Positions 18,836-32,944 of a stretch of DNA of 64,000 nt are shown in pieces (positions within the stretch are counted from its first letter, which is position 1; each line of letters starts with the position of its first letter). The stretch spans positions 36,052,469-36,116,468 of the forward strand of contig CM043942.1 of the NCBI GenBank assembly GCA_014529385.2, written 5' to 3'. The notes under the pieces were generated by a model, which ran no database searches, had not been told where the DNA came from, and saw only the letters and a list, made by a program, of their open reading frames with translations. Source of the DNA: Adiantum capillus-veneris (taxonomy: Eukaryota > Streptophyta > Polypodiopsida > Polypodiales > Pteridaceae). Made by a program: the position numbers and the translations under genes.

Positions 18836-18847
18836 GCTCTGATACCA
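18836..18847 (-). other. H1 primer-binding site (initiator-Met tRNA)
   Basis: Reads TGGTATCAGAGC on the element strand, one base inside the 5' LTR end. It shows the orientation and confirms which LTR is 5'. Confidence 0.88.
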
Positions 18848-18848
18848 A

Positions 18849-20107
18849 TGTAAGGTGCAACGGAATGAATGTTTGCGCTTTGCTCAAGATGAGTGCTTTG
18901 AACTGTGCTCAAGGTTCCTTTTGGTTCTTATGGAAGGGAGAGCCTTCCGTTCTTAATGAGAGAATGCTATTATCACAAACAAAGTGAATGGACACTGTGC
19001 TTGTAAGTGTATGAGACTGAGAGATAGAGAGAGAAGAGAAATACGACACCAGTGACGTTGTAAAACCCTCCTCCGAAGGCCCCACTCTCGTCGGCGAGAG
19101 TGGTTTACTTATGATTGCACAAACTGGTACAAATTGAATGCATGTGACTGATGCAAGTCTAGGCTATGTCGACGACGACGATGGGGATGACGAGGCCGAC
19201 ACTAGGGCTGAAATTTGCAATCTTTCTACTGCTGTCCAAAAACGCTATGCACTGAAATCTGCGACTAGTCCAAAAACGCTGATTTGGGGGCTGTTTTCGG
19301 TGGTTCCTTGATGCTGAAAATCTGCTGTTTAATGGCTGATAACTGAAGTCATTCTGGGGCTGAATCTGCTACTTCTTCATGGGCTGAATCTGCTGCCTTT
19401 AGGGGCTGAATCTGATATTGTTCTAGGGTTGTACTTGTAGGTTTTCCATGCTGAAAAACGCTGTTGATGCAGGTCAAAAACGCTAGCTAGCTGGTTTCCC
19501 AAAAACGCAAGCTTGTTGGCTGAATCCTCTGGCGATCCTGCTGATGCAAAACGCTAGGCAAGGGGTTACTGATGCGGTGATGCTGATACAAAACGCTGGT
19601 GTCTGTTCTTGCTGGCGATGGTGTAGATATTGAAAACGCCAGAGAATGTATGATACAAAAAACGCTAGCATGGGGGTTCTTACTTGGAGGGAGTACCGCC
19701 AAGGGTGTTGTTGAGAAGGCATGTTGAGCTTGGCTCCTGTTGCCTCTTCTGCCATTTTGTGCTAACTTTGGTTTGCTTATATATTTTGTTAGCAAAATTG
19801 CCCTACCTACTTTTGTTGGAAAGTCACTTAAATTAATAAGTGAAAAATGCCAAAAATAGGTAAAATAGGTTAAATGCACTGGAAATATGCCCTAACTGAT
19901 TCTAATGGATTCTGATGGGAATACTGATGATCATTCTGTGTGCAACAAGAGGATATGCACTATACTAAGTGACAGGGCATGCACGGCCTACGAATAGACT
20001 CACATAAAGTGCCAGATCACTTCTAATCTAGACTAATTGGATTGACGGAACCCTGGTCATGCTGTAGCTTCTCCACGGACACATAGGGTTGAATGTGTCA
20101 CGTGACA
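18849..20107 (-). repeat. H1 5' LTR
   Basis: Its element-strand start is TGTCACGTGACA at 20107-20096 and its end is at TGTAAGG, 18849. The right flank CCTGT repeats the left flank of the other LTR. The array of AGCGTTTTTGC-like motifs is conserved with the 3' LTR and with both H2 LTRs. Confidence 0.88.
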
Positions 20108-21594
<1,487 letters not shown>

Positions 21595-21647
21595 CAAGAT
21601 TCACTTTGGGTCCTGCTTTTATCATTTGCCAGTCTCGCCCATTCTTC

Positions 21648-22915
21648 ATGCGGCTTTGCCGGTCTCGAGTGCTCCTCACGGCGCTCCATCACCACTTGCC
21701 TGTCGCGTGGATTGCAGCGGCGACCTATTGACACGCATTGACTCCAAAGTACAACACTTGGCTCAGCATGCCTTAGTTGGCCGGATGATTGGACAGTCTC
21801 CACCCCGATCTTCTATACGTGATTGGTGTCAGACTGCATTGGGCACTACTCAGGGACGGATCTTGGAGCTTACACTTCTTGGCAGAGGCATATTCATGGT
21901 ACGTCTTTCAGATCCCTCCACCGCCTCAGCTCTCCTGGCTCGCTCTCCGATACTCTCTGATCGCAGGATGATATACTTGACGAGGTGGTATCCCGAGTTT
22001 TCCACTGAGGAGTTTGACAGTCGACACCTTATTCCCAGATTCCCTTTGACGCTCTCCTTCTTGGATATGCGTCTCCATTTTATCGATGAACATCTCCTCC
22101 AGATGATTGCTACTCTTTTTGGCACGGTAGTTCCAGGATCCTGCATCTTCTCATCTGGCCCACTTCGCATTCAGGGCTTGGTGTTTGGGGATACTTCATT
22201 ACCAGATAGAGTTACTATGGCTATGCGCGATCGAGACTACTCTCTCCGTATGGTAGTCACTGGCCGCCCAAGACTGTGCTTACGCTGTCACGAGATGGGA
22301 CACTTGGCGTGAGATTGCCCCACCTTGCCACGACATCGGTGGCAACAACAGTCGGCCCGCAGCAGTCATGCTCAGCCACGTGGTCAACGTCAACAGCCGG
22401 TTCCTCCTTCTTTCCCATCTACTACCGAAGCACCTCAACAGCCTATAGGCGCTCCTCGAGCTCCTGTCCTCCATGTTCCTCCCTCCGCTTCAGCTCCCAC
22501 TGAGGCAGCATGGCAGACAGTGGGTCGTAATCATTCCTTCCGTGCTCGTCAGCAACCAACAACGCAGCCAGCTCCCAGTGTTACCTCTCCTGCTCCCTCT
22601 CATGTTTCCACCACCCCCTTACCCCCTGCATCTCCCCGCCATTCTTCTTCTTCGCGACAGGATCACTTGCCTTTGCTACTAGCTCCTCCTTCACCTGCAG
22701 TTCCCCCGCCCGCTCCTTCCCCTCTTCCCGAGGTCCCTGTTCCCATGCAGATGGATCATTCACCGCTACTACCCCTCCCTTCTCCTCCTCTTCCTCTCGC
22801 CCTTACTCTCCCCCCTCCGCCTTCTGGTCCTCCCCCTCCCTCAACAGCTAATACCTACGTCTCACGCAGTTTTCTCAGCTCTTGCCCTCTTTCCTGGGGC
22901 ACTCATCGGGCTTAG
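21648..22915 (+). pseudogene. LINE-A copy 2 ORF1, start lost and one stop
   Basis: The reading frame corresponds to the intact copy 3 ORF1. The start reads ATGCGG instead of ATGGCGG, a one-base loss that puts ATG out of frame. The frame is then open to TGA at 22310-22312, which replaces the CGA arginine inside the zinc knuckle (CLRCHEMGHLA-stop-DCP). After the stop the same frame continues through a Pro-rich tail to 22915. The rest of the ORF1-ORF2 linker (22916-23450) has only short ORFs. Confidence 0.8.
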
Positions 22916-23451
22916 ATGTGCGGTGACTCAGAAGGGCCATTGCGGGTGCAGCTCTATCTTATGCATCACAAGACAGGTTGTGTTCCCTCTTTAATAGGCA
23001 GTGGCTCTCAGCCTACCCATTCCTTTTTCCTTCCATTCCACGCTGCTCAGGAATGGTCCGAGGATCAGGTTCTACATTTTGTGCACGCACAGACTATGGC
23101 TCAACTTCATTTATGGTTGTCTACTTCCGCTCCTGATGTTTTGTCTCCTCACTAGCCGTCATGTATTGGTGCTATGGAGTGGAGTGATGTTTATACCTGC
23201 TATTCATTGCCTATGGTCATTCATGTATCCTCAGATGTGGTGCTTCTTATGTCTATGCGCATTTGGGGTGTCGAAGTTGCAGCATCGGTAATGCAATGTT
23301 AACAAGCTGAGGTATGTAGTTGGTGCCATGAGACACGATATCTTAGAGAGGGCTTGCGGGTAGCTTTCCTACCGCCTGAAGCTCACCCCTTGGATGGCCC
23401 AGCTGCCTCCAAGAAGATGCGCAGTTAGTCAGATGCTATTCAAACTCTTTC

Positions 23452-26400
23452 ATGCAGTCTATGGATTTACATGTAGTTTCTTGGAATGCTAATGGTTTAC
23501 AGACTTCTCGGGTAAAAGGTTCTCGTAAGTCAGTCTATGCACCAACTACTCCTCGAGAGAGGGCTACATTTTGGTCCTCTTTGGCTGTTGTGCTACCTAC
23601 TGTAGACTCTTGGGTTGTTGGAGGTGACTTCAACAACGTTGAGAGCGACTCTGATTGGCGAGCCATCACACCTCTAGTTCTATCATCCATCTCTTCCGAA
23701 AAGCAGCCAGCTTGGGATCGATTTCTTCTAGCTATTCAAGGTGTTGACGCCTGGCACACACCCTGCTACACTTCATTACTCGTGGGGGTTTCACAGACAG
23801 CAGGGGAGATTATTAGAGCGACTTGATCGTTTTTACATTGGCCCTTGGGCAGCAGCTCTAGGTGGATTTACCACTATTTGGAGAGGGACCAGCCTCTCAG
23901 ATCATTTACCCATCTCATTGTTTATCTCCTTCACTAGATCCTCTACACAGAGACGAGGCTGCCGCATCCCTGACAGTGTTCTCACCACTCAAGTTTTGCA
24001 GCAGCAGATTCGTGACTTATGGTCCACGGGTGCTTCTTATTGTGGTCCCCCTGGAGATCTTGCCCATTGCATTACTCAGTCTAGTATTTACTGCCGTGAT
24101 CAAACTGCTATTATTCATCGTCAGTTGAGAGTACGCGAGTCTGATCTTCACATTCCTCTTGGTTCCACTGAGCGCTTGCTTGAGGAGTGGCCTCAGGATG
24201 CTTATCTAGATGCTAGATAGACAGAGCTCACAGAGGAGATTCGTCGCGTACAGGAGGCTAGGTCTGAGTTCACTCATCATGCTTCAGTATCTCATTGGAT
24301 TGCTAAAGCTGATCGAATGAATAAAGACTTCTTCGCTGCGCATAAAGAGCGCCCTCCTGGCACCACCCTACGGACTTTGTGTGATGCTCAGGGGACACTA
24401 CATATGCATCCTGATGTTATTCTTGATATGTGTGCAGATTATTTTGAGACATTGTTCACTGCTGATGTATGCACTACTGAGGTTTTACTTGGCCGTGAGC
24501 AGATCTGGCATCACACTCGACACCGTTGTACAGACACTATGGCAGAGATCTTGTTGGCACCCTTCAGTCTTGCAGAGCTCCATGCTGCTATCGAGAGTCT
24601 TGATCCATCCTCCTGTCGAGGAGAGGATGGCCTCACTACGAGCTTTCTTTTTGACATATTGGGATGTATTGCATAGACCACTGCTTCGCGGTTTTCACGA
24701 CATCTTTGCATCAGGATATATACATCCGGATCTTTGTTCAGGTCTCATATCTCTTATTCCGAAGGGGGGTGACACCACTCAGCTCCGACAGTGGAGACCT
24801 ATTACCCTACTCCCTTCGGTATATAAGATATTAGCGTTACTGATTAGCCATTGCTTGCGATCGTTCTTACCAGATATTATTCATACTTCTCAGACAGGCT
24901 TTGTCATGGATCGATGCATCCTGGATAATATCTTCACTTTTTATGAGGCAGTAGAGTGGGCCACATCTTGTTGTGAACCTCTCGCTTTTTTCATCCTTGA
25001 CTTCGAGAAAGCATACGATCGTGTGGAGTGGGACTTTCTGGAAGGAACTTTAGCCAGGATGGGTTTCCCTTCGAGATGGATCTCAGGCATTTCCGCTCTC
25101 TTCAGGTCTTCCAGCAGTGCTATTACTATTGGTGGCCATGTGAGTCACAGTTTTGAGCTTTCGCGATCTGTCTGTTAGGGATGTCCTCTAGCAGCATACT
25201 CTGTATCTGTTTGTAGGAGAGACTATGTCTGACTTTCTTCGTGCTCAGAGTCATGCATTTCGTGGGTTGACCATGCCAGTACCTACAGCTCCGGACCTTA
25301 TTGATCAGGAGTTTGCTGATGATACTATGCTGAGGCTGCGCTATTGCTAGCTGCTCTTTATGCCATGCGGGAGGCCCTAGAGGTTTTTTGCATTGCGAGT
25401 GGTGCACGCATTAACTGGCATAAATCCTATGGGTTACTGGTTGGCAGTGATGACATACCTACTTGGGGGGTAGCTGATGGTTTCACATGGCTGCAGCCGG
25501 GTCTGACATGCAGATATCTGGGCTTTCAGGTTGGATTTGATGTTTCCTCACAGCAGCAGTTTGCACCCGTAATACAGTCTATTCGCAAGAAGCTATGTCA
25601 TTGGTCTTCACGTCATCTGTCGTTGGCTGGCCGTGCATTGGTCGCCAACCAGGTCATTCTGGCTATAGTATGGTATACGGCCTCTTGTTGGATGCTACAT
25701 TCTGGTGTGATAGCTCAGCTCCGCCGACTAGTGCGGAACTTTTTATGGAGTGGCACAGATGGGACTACTGATACTCGTGCTCGAGTTCGCTGGTCCACGA
25801 TTATTCGTCCTAGGTCAGAGGGAGGCCTTGGCATTATTGATCCAGAGCTACAGAGCCGCGCCATTCTTACCAAGCTTATTGTTCGCGGTCTTTTTCCCGG
25901 ACAAGAACCTTGGAAGATGCTTCTTCGCTGTGACTCCACGACGCGGCACTAGAGATGGTCATACTTGGCAGACAGGGTATCGTTTTCTCTTTACTGATGC
26001 CCCCTTGTCCACCGCCTCCCTCTCACCCTTCATCCGATCGCTCCTTCAGATTTTGGTTTCCATGCGACGGGCTATCATACGCTCACCTCCCTCATGTCGT
26101 GAGGAGATTGAGCACCAGCCTCTCATTTGGAATGCTGCAGTTCTTGATTCTTCGGTTGATCTACCCCGTCAGCATGCAGAGAGGACTCACATTGATTGGG
26201 CTGCGTGGGACACTGGCCCTGCTGCCTCTATGCGGTTATTTCATGAGACACGTATGCTGGATGCTGATTTTGTGGTAGAACATTATGACATTCGTCGCGG
26301 GTGACAGACAGATTGCTTGAGATTGATTCCGCCGTTCCTTCACAGTGGGATGCAGTCAGGAGAGGCACGGTCCAGATGCCTCCCCATTGTGGCTGGGAAG

Positions 26401-27352
26401 GCCTCTTTGCTTAGAGCACTCTCTTATTAGTTCGTTTAGACACCATGCTAATCACAGTTGATACTGACTACTCTCAGGGGCTTCATACTAGATTGATATA
26501 TGATGCCACCTCTCCGCACCTTGTCTCCCCTGGTGCTCGATGGGAGGCCATACGAGTAGTTGGCTCCCGCGGGAAGCGTCGTTGTGTTGACCCCCGTTTC
26601 GCTTCCGCTGATGCTGGACTTTGGAGGCTCTAGGTGTACCTTAGCTTTATTGGGACCCAGGAGAGTGACATTGGCCTCACTCTGACCCCACCGGTGCACT
26701 TGTATCATTCTTTGAGTACACTATCAGGATTGGAAGGTTAGCATTGATGAGACAGCAACTAGAGCAGCCCACTTTTATGCGTTTCTGGTTACATTCAGGC
26801 CTCTCCCGTGCCTATCTGCAACAGTTTCGGTCCGCCATCTGGGATTTACATGCGGCTCGTCGTATTTCTTTTTTCATGTGGATGATTGCACATGCGGGAC
26901 TTCCAGTTGGGAGTTTGCTAGCTACTATGGGTCATGATCCGTTATGTACTCGCTGTCCTTTGCGACTGCTTGAGTCACGTGCACACTGTCTTTGGTCATG
27001 CTCAGCTTCCCATGTAGTGTGGCTTGCAGTTTGCTTTCTACTTAGCAGAGCGGGTGTTCAGCATGGATTTCTTACTTGGGGATCTGTCTCATGGTTGATG
27101 CCGATGCCCGGCCCCCATCTTTTCTACGAGGGCTCAGACACAGATCCAGCCTTTATGCTCACCTCGACTGGTTATCGACGAGGGACTTTGGCTATGCAAT
27201 CACAGATTGCTTTGCAAGGGGATTCTCAGACACGGGATGAAGTTTTATCAGTCATCACTAGTATTACACTATGGAATGTTTGGAGAGCTCGTTGTCTTCA
27301 CATTCTAAGTGCGGCTCCACAGCTCCTTCAGGATACCCTCACTGCCATTTAG
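23452..27352 (+). pseudogene. LINE-A copy 2 ORF2, endonuclease deletion and frameshifts
   Basis: It starts like copy 1 (VVSWNANGL), but about 0.28 kb of the endonuclease is deleted at 23528, joining GGTTCTCGTAAG to TCAGTCTATG, so the VQEHKI region is gone. The reverse transcriptase (24381-25350), thumb and zinc-binding parts follow. It has the same three frameshifts as copy 1 plus its own stop and shift at CQGCPL (about 25177). The palm motif FADDTM lies near 25316, and the zf-RVT motif (CTRCPLRLLE, HCLWSC) near 26950-27000 within 26744-27352. Confidence 0.82.
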
Positions 27353-27628
27353 CTGGACATCATTCACACCCTGATTTGGCAGTGGGGTTCTTCCTCAGGT
27401 ACATCTCGAGCAGCCGAGGCTTGCCGATTTGCCTTCCTTCGGCGTTGGGCACGATCCCCACTCTTCTTCACACTTACAGGTGGCCAGATTAGGTGGCATT
27501 ATGCCCCTCCTCGGTGGTTTCTCCTCCACTCGTCACACCGACCACCATGAGATTGTTCTAGTCAAGTTGTCACTATAATGGCTCTCCTCCTTACATTTAG
27601 CTTCTACACCCCACCTTGACTTTTTCCA

Positions 27629-27634
<6 letters not shown>

Positions 27635-27714
<80 letters not shown>
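27635..27714. repeat. (GA)n microsatellite, 80 bp
   Basis: Follows the LINE-A copy 2 3' end. On its right it joins an LTR remnant whose first 9 or so bases are missing. Confidence 0.97.
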
Positions 27715-27715
<1 letters not shown>

Positions 27716-28311
27716 CTTGGGCACCCCAAGTCTAGAATCTGTTGGGACATGAGAGAGAGATTTACTGAAAATAATTCACGACTTTAAATCACAGTTCAAT
27801 TCAAGATGACACGGCCCGACGTAGTTCCGTGTCGAGCGGTATTGGCCCCAAAACCTGGCGCCCCGTTCTATATTTGTTTATTTTATTTAATCTTGAGCAA
27901 AGTACAACTCCCGTCGGGAACCTCCGCTCTCAGACTCTGCGTCTAGATGCTCTGAGAAGTGAGGCCCTTAGGGCTCTTTTATTCTTTCAACGGATGCCAA
28001 TAGCAGAGCTTAAAAGCAAGTAAACTCAAAAGCAATGAGCACCTCAAAAGCAACTAGGTCCAAAAGATCTGCCAGAAAAAAGCATCAATGCAATTTGCGG
28101 AATTCCGTACAGTTATGCCATGTTAGCAATCAGCACAAAAAGCGGGATTCCGTACAGTCTGCCACGTCAGCAGGTAGCACGTTTCAGGGGCGTCCGAACA
28201 ATTGCCATGTCAGCGTGCCGTATAGCCTGTTAGTGTATATGCGGACGCCCGTATTGTTTGCCACATCATCAAACTGCCGTGTTTGGGCACTTCCATGTCA
28301 TCAATTTGTGA
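27715..28311 (-). repeat. M 3' LTR remnant
   Basis: Shares CACCCCAAGTCTAGA, TATTGGCCCCAAA and repeated TGCCA-C/T-GTCAGCA units with the gypsy C LTRs. Both ends are eroded: TGTAACAAA is missing at the left, and GA replaces the GACA end at the right. Confidence 0.65.
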
Positions 28312-28679
28312 GAGAGAGAGAGCCTGCCAGAAGCACATGGCCTTGGGCTGCGTATGCACACTCTGACACATACCTGGAGGTTGGGATTGCGCGCAAGCTC
28401 TTTTGCAAGCACCACGATGATGATGCCCACGCGTACGAAACGATTTGGCACACACTTTGATGATAGAAACCTCTCAACGAAGTAAAGTAGGATTGGGTTT
28501 TAAAAAACACGTTTCGTATGAACGAAATGTTTTGAAACGTATCGTAAGTTTCTAACAGGTATGAAATGCGTTTCTGTGCAACACTGGCATGTGTGCCCTC
28601 TTTTTTTCTCAGTGCTCTGTGTAAAGTTAAGAGGTAATTTAAGTAGTACCGCTCTCTATTGTGTACTGGCCGATTATAT

Positions 28680-28970
28680 GGTTCCATCGATGGGACAGCC
28701 ACCTTTTCTTCAAGAAGTGCAGCGTGGATTCTTGTGGGTGAAAGCAACACAGAGCTTATTGTTATGGAAGAGAAGAGAGACCAAGTATCTGAATAGGGAT
28801 CTTCTTCACAAGGCAGAAAGAAAGTTCCTTCAATTTTTCAAGAAGAGGATAGGTTGTTCAAAGCTCAATTGCGTAACTGCATGGAAATCTTTCAGCAATC
28901 GGCTAAGAACCCAAGGATGCATGAGTTCTTGCATAAATACATAATCGCAAGAGCAAAATATGGGTAAATC
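28680..28970 (+). pseudogene. Gypsy gag N-terminus fragment with primer-like site
   Basis: On the opposite strand to M, a frame from ATG 28764 (MEEKRDQVSE, then one TAG) runs to TAA 28970. It contains IFQQSAKNPRMHEFL, which resembles the gag N-terminus of gypsy I (LVQNPRFMEFL). About 80 bp upstream TGGTTCCAT matches the gypsy I primer-binding site. I read it as the 5' internal fragment of an I-like element on the plus strand. The call rests on short motifs. Confidence 0.35.
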
Positions 28971-29880
28971 TTGCAAAATTTTGACAAATTTTGCGAAAGC
29001 CCTAAATTTCTCGGGTTCGTATGTGCACTAACGTCAATGAAATCGACTCAGTTCAGTGAAATTTCATTGATGCATGAAAAGCCCCAAAATTTTCTTTGCA
29101 ACATATTTAGCAATCACATCCAAACCGTGTTGACTCGACTCGAACGTTTTAATCTACTAAATCTTATCACTATCAGATTCATATCCTTTTTCACATTTCA
29201 AGCAAACCATGACCATGACCATCCCCACAAGACAATACATTCATAGAACATGCATTTCACAAATCGCACACTCAGTTCACACTGAACATCGTGTTTCAAT
29301 TATTCAATCTAGCCATCTCATCTAGTCCAGGACTCTTGAGTCTTAATGCACCTCGATTCGTGTGTAGCCATCTCATCCTTTCGGAACTCTTGATGCACTC
29401 ATAACAGTATCGAGTCATCTCATCTAGATAGAAATCGTGATGCTTGAGAATCACGTTCACTTAGCCATCACATCTAGATCTTGGTGCTCTCTAACAAATG
29501 TCTACATGCACTAAGTTCATTAGATCATTCATCAAACAAAATGTTGCAGACATTTTATCTTTCTTTACATTATTCCAACAATACACACATGTAAGAGCAC
29601 TTGTTATCTGTTCAATCTAGGAAATTTCCAAGTCGATGTACATATTTTCATAAAGTCATCCCGCAGAATACTGTTAGACAATCAATATCCCTAAAATCTC
29701 AAATAGAAATTAGAAACTTTATTCAATCTAGGCAACCTGTGAAAAAAGAGTGGAGTGGCTCCTCTCTTGTGCAGCACACATTGCACCATATTCAACCTGC
29801 TTATTTGACGTGCACATAAGGAATAGACACTGCTAAAAATCCAAAAGCATAAAGGTACAAGTCAAAATTGAAGAGAATCT
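28971..29880 (-). other. Non-coding 3' internal region of M with degenerate repeats
   Basis: No ORF of interest. On the element strand, blocks of the form GATGAGATGACTAGAT / TGCATCAAGA recur every 60-70 bp between about 29560 and 29250. The stretch with GAATAATTGAAAC...GTTCAGTGTGAACT is shared with P near 63480-63515. Confidence 0.6.
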
Positions 29881-31560
29881 TTGAAGTTCTCCTCCCCCAT
29901 CCACTTTGCATGGAGAGCCAGAAAAGCCCGCTCTTGGCCAAATTATCGGTGGACCTAGCTTACCCTTCTATTCTTTTTCTTGTGCTTGGCACCTGTGGTT
30001 GTTGCTCTTTCCCCGTGGTTGTTGCTCTTTCCCCCTCTCCTCCGGCACATCATTTTGAATCGTCGGAACTCTCCCATGAACTATCATATCGTTCCCTTGG
30101 TTCTTTTGTTGAACACTTCATAAAGACGTGCCCCTATTCATCACAAACATAACACTTGCCCTCTTAGAAGTACTCAACATGCTGCTGTTTTGTCAAATTG
30201 GGCCGTGTGGATTTCTTTTTTTGATTCTTCTTTTTCTTGGAAGACTCTGGCCCTATTGAGGTGGACACTAACATGTCTGTAATGAGCCGGCATGCATACC
30301 AAAACCTTCCTCGGCATGCCTTTGAATGGATTTTGACTTTTGCTTCAGGCAATACCATCGAATCTCTTTTGGTAGTCCGCAATAAAACCACTCAATATGG
30401 CCCTTCTGGGTGATTTTCCGAAACGAGGACACTGGCTAAAAGGTATCCCAAAACCTCTAGCAATAGTCAATCAAAGTGTCTCCCTTTTTCATTTTCATAT
30501 GATACCAAGCCTTGATGACATCTTCTTCATATTCTTCCATTAGCCAAGACAAAGTGCAAAGTGAAAATTCTCTTGAGGTTTATCCACTTCTTAGGTGCTT
30601 CTCTGTGCAACAATAGAGTAGACTACCATTTGCAAGCGTTACCTTTTAGATAGGACCCCACCCTTCGTACCTTGGAGGCTTCGGAAAACGTCCTCCTGAA
30701 AAAAAGATGTCAAACTGCTGTATGAATGCAAGGGTTAGATGGGTGTCATTGTAGCTCGAAAACATATCAAACATAACTACTTGACCTCCATCTTTATCTC
30801 CTTCGTCTTCTTGCTGTTTTTCCCACTATTTGAACGGTTAGAAGAGGACAAGGTCTCCTCCTTTGAACTACTCGATTGCTTCCAATGCTTTCTAGGATTT
30901 TCTTTTCTTGCTTTTCTTGGTCTTTCTCCACTTGTTCTGCCTTTTCTCATCCTAATTGGAACTAAAGGAAGAGGAATTGTTGGAATTGTTTGAAGACAAA
31001 GAAAAATCGGGGTTATCCTCTAAATGAACACGTTTCTTGGGTTTGCTAGCCACCTTGAAAGTGGATTTCTAGCCCAAATAAGGGGGGTAATCCACTAATT
31101 TCTTTTCTTTTGAGAGTGCTTTACGCCTTTTATCAAGTGGTTTGTCTTCTTTTCAAGAGTTTGTCTTACTCTTCTTGCGAGTACAATTTCTGCTTTTTTG
31201 CAGTCGGCTTTGCTTTTTGCTTCATTGCCGACTTGAGAATTGCATGGACGGCCTCTCGCCATCGTGAGTGAACCTTGTGAAGGGAATGTTGCTTCGTGTG
31301 CTTCAAATACTTTGGGTTCTTCGAGTACTTGATCAGTCCTTTCACATACTTGTCAACCTAAAGTTGATGTATGTTGTCTATCTTGTCGAGATTCTCGTCG
31401 GAAGTTTGCTATGCTCTCTCCAATCATCGAAAGAAGCCTTGCTCCCGTTGGAATCTCCTTTGATTTCTTGTGTTCCCCTGCAGGGATTTAGGTTTGCATC
31501 TCCCCACAGATGAGTAGCCGCAGGGGTGTCGTCTTCGTCCGATTCACTGCTAGAATCCAT
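29880..31560 (-). pseudogene. M gag remnant
   Basis: Minus-strand frames from about 31560 (MDSSSESDEDD, an acidic gag start like that of gypsy C) pass through a Lys/Ser-rich linker. A gag-like part (TLAFIQQFD near 30720) follows, then a zinc knuckle near 30165 (GKCYVCDE, stop, GHVFMKC). Numerous stops and shifts are present. Confidence 0.6.
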
Positions 31561-31608
31561 GTGTGCTGTAGAAAGGATTAGATCTTCCGTAGAAGAAGAA
31601 TCCTCTGA

Positions 31609-31620
31609 GCTCTGTTACCA
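31609..31620 (-). other. M primer-binding site, diverged
   Basis: TGGTAACAGAGC on the element strand, one base off the initiator-Met primer complement, next to the 5' LTR. Confidence 0.7.
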
Positions 31621-31621
31621 T

Positions 31622-32120
31622 TGTAATAGACTTTGACACCCCAAGCCAAAGATAAAGAGAAACACATGAACAGAAAAAACACATGAACAGAAACTGCAAA
31701 TAACTAAATTGAACTTGAACAGAGAGAGAGAGAAAAGAGGAGAGTTGACACGGAACGGTGGATGTCTGAATCGAGTTGCGTTGGCCTCAAAGACTCAAGC
31801 CCCTTTCGTTATTCCTTTATTATTCTGCACAACGGTACAACTCCTCGAGGGTCGAGCTCTCCGAGACTCTGCATCCAGATGCTCTCTGAAGATTGGCCCC
31901 AAGAGCTCTTATAAACAGTACAAGGGATGCTCAAAAGTAGAGCCCCAAAAAGATTCTCATCCAAAAGCATCTGCTTCCAAAAGCTTGGCAAAAATTTGTC
32001 ATCTGTACAGCTGTGTTGAATTGCCACCAACGCAAAATGTGGGAGTCCGTACAGTAGTGCGACATGCCAACAAAACTTTTAGGATTTGCCGCCAGCTTGC
32101 CAAGTCATCCTCTTGTGCTA
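31622..32120 (-). repeat. M 5' LTR
   Basis: Starts TGTAATAGACTTTGACACCCC, close to the gypsy C terminus, and ends at a CTTGTGCTA that matches GTTTGTGACA. It carries CCAAAAGC repeats like those of gypsy C. Confidence 0.6.
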
Positions 32121-32482
32121 AAGTTTTATAGGCTTTAGGCCCCTCAGCGAGTGCTCTATAAGTTCTTTTGGTTTAGAGTTTTTAAACATTAATTCCTTGT
32201 CCTCTTGGCCCACAAACTTGTGACATCATATAGAAGAATTTATGATCTCTGATGGGGTTGTTTATTGTCTACTAAATCGCTAGTACCCTTAGCTGTAGCT
32301 ATATAGTTTGTAGATATTGCAAGGGGCAATATGAGGCCCAAGTTTGGACTAGAAACCAAGCTAGAAAATGGTAAGTTGACCATAACTACTACTTTCCTAA
32401 TTCGGCATGTGTTTTGCACTCTAGAATTTTTTTCTTTCTAAGTGATCATTGAGGACAATGATCTAGGTTAAGGGGGTGAGAA
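32121..32482 (+). other. Internal 3' remnant of LTR element N; no gene seen
   Basis: Non-coding sequence ending in a purine-rich AAGGGGGTGAGAA (32470-32482) directly before a TG LTR start, so it is probably the last internal bases of element N. Nothing else is recognised. Confidence 0.4.
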
Positions 32483-32936
32483 TGTTAGACACCATGTAAA
32501 TTGTAGTTGATTTGCTAGTTGACAGGGACTCGAAGGCTTTGTAGGGGAACGGGGTCTCTGGACAAGGCCTTGATCCTAAACCATGACCAAGCCCAAGTGT
32601 GTAAGTAGGCCGGGTGGCTAAGGCAAGTCGAGTGTGATTGCATCACGAGCAGAAAGGTGCCGAGATTAGCCATGGATTGCGGCAAGTAGCTAGGAATCTA
32701 GCCTATGCTTGGGGGTGCTTACAAGAAGGAAAGGTTGCAAACGTGGGATAGAGGGTTAATGAGAATGCCAAGCGGTTAATGGGAGCCTCAAGGGCCGTTT
32801 CACATTGGCTGTCATGAAAAGGGCAAGAAATTTGCCTATATAAGCAAACTTCTCTCTCATTTTCTCTATGAGCGAATGGAGTTTGCCGTCGCCGTGAGAT
32901 AAGCGTCTCACATGTACCTACAAGGTGCTGCTGCAT
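32483..32936 (+). repeat. LTR fragment N
   Basis: Starts TGTTAGAC after a polypurine tract. It has a TATA box CTATATAAGC near 32836 followed by CT-rich transcribed-looking sequence, and may end at GCTGCA near 32935. No partner LTR is in the window. Confidence 0.45.
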
Positions 32937-32944
32937 TCATGGTG

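Larger units (their letters stand above)
13770..20107 (-). mobile_element. H1: non-autonomous LTR retrotransposon carrying a novel ORF
   Basis: This is a complete LTR element on the minus strand. LTRs lie at 13770-15012 (3') and 18849-20107 (5'), each TG...CA. A perfect 5-bp target duplication CCTGT flanks it (13765-13769 and 20108-20112). An initiator-Met primer site adjoins the 5' LTR and a purine-rich tract adjoins the 3' LTR. The internal region, about 1.8 kb after removing the solo LTR K, has no protease, reverse transcriptase or integrase, but holds the H-family ORF. It sits in gypsy G-derived sequence and must be mobilised by another element. Confidence 0.85.
27715..32120 (-). mobile_element. 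M: decayed gypsy-C-related LTR element (gag only)
   Basis: LTR remnants of the gypsy C family lie at 27715-28311 (3') and 31622-32120 (5'). A primer site (31609-31620), a gag remnant (29880-31560) and long non-coding sequence lie between them. No reverse transcriptase or integrase is seen. The non-coding part near 29230-29560 matches 63300-63540 of element P in reverse complement. The left LTR edge is cut at the GA tract, so no target duplication can be read. Confidence 0.65.

Noticed and set aside
23520-23545. A retrocopied splice in LINE-A copy 2 (missing endonuclease part)
   Set aside because: The junction keeps GTAAG and TCAG, which true splicing would have removed. It is a plain deletion.
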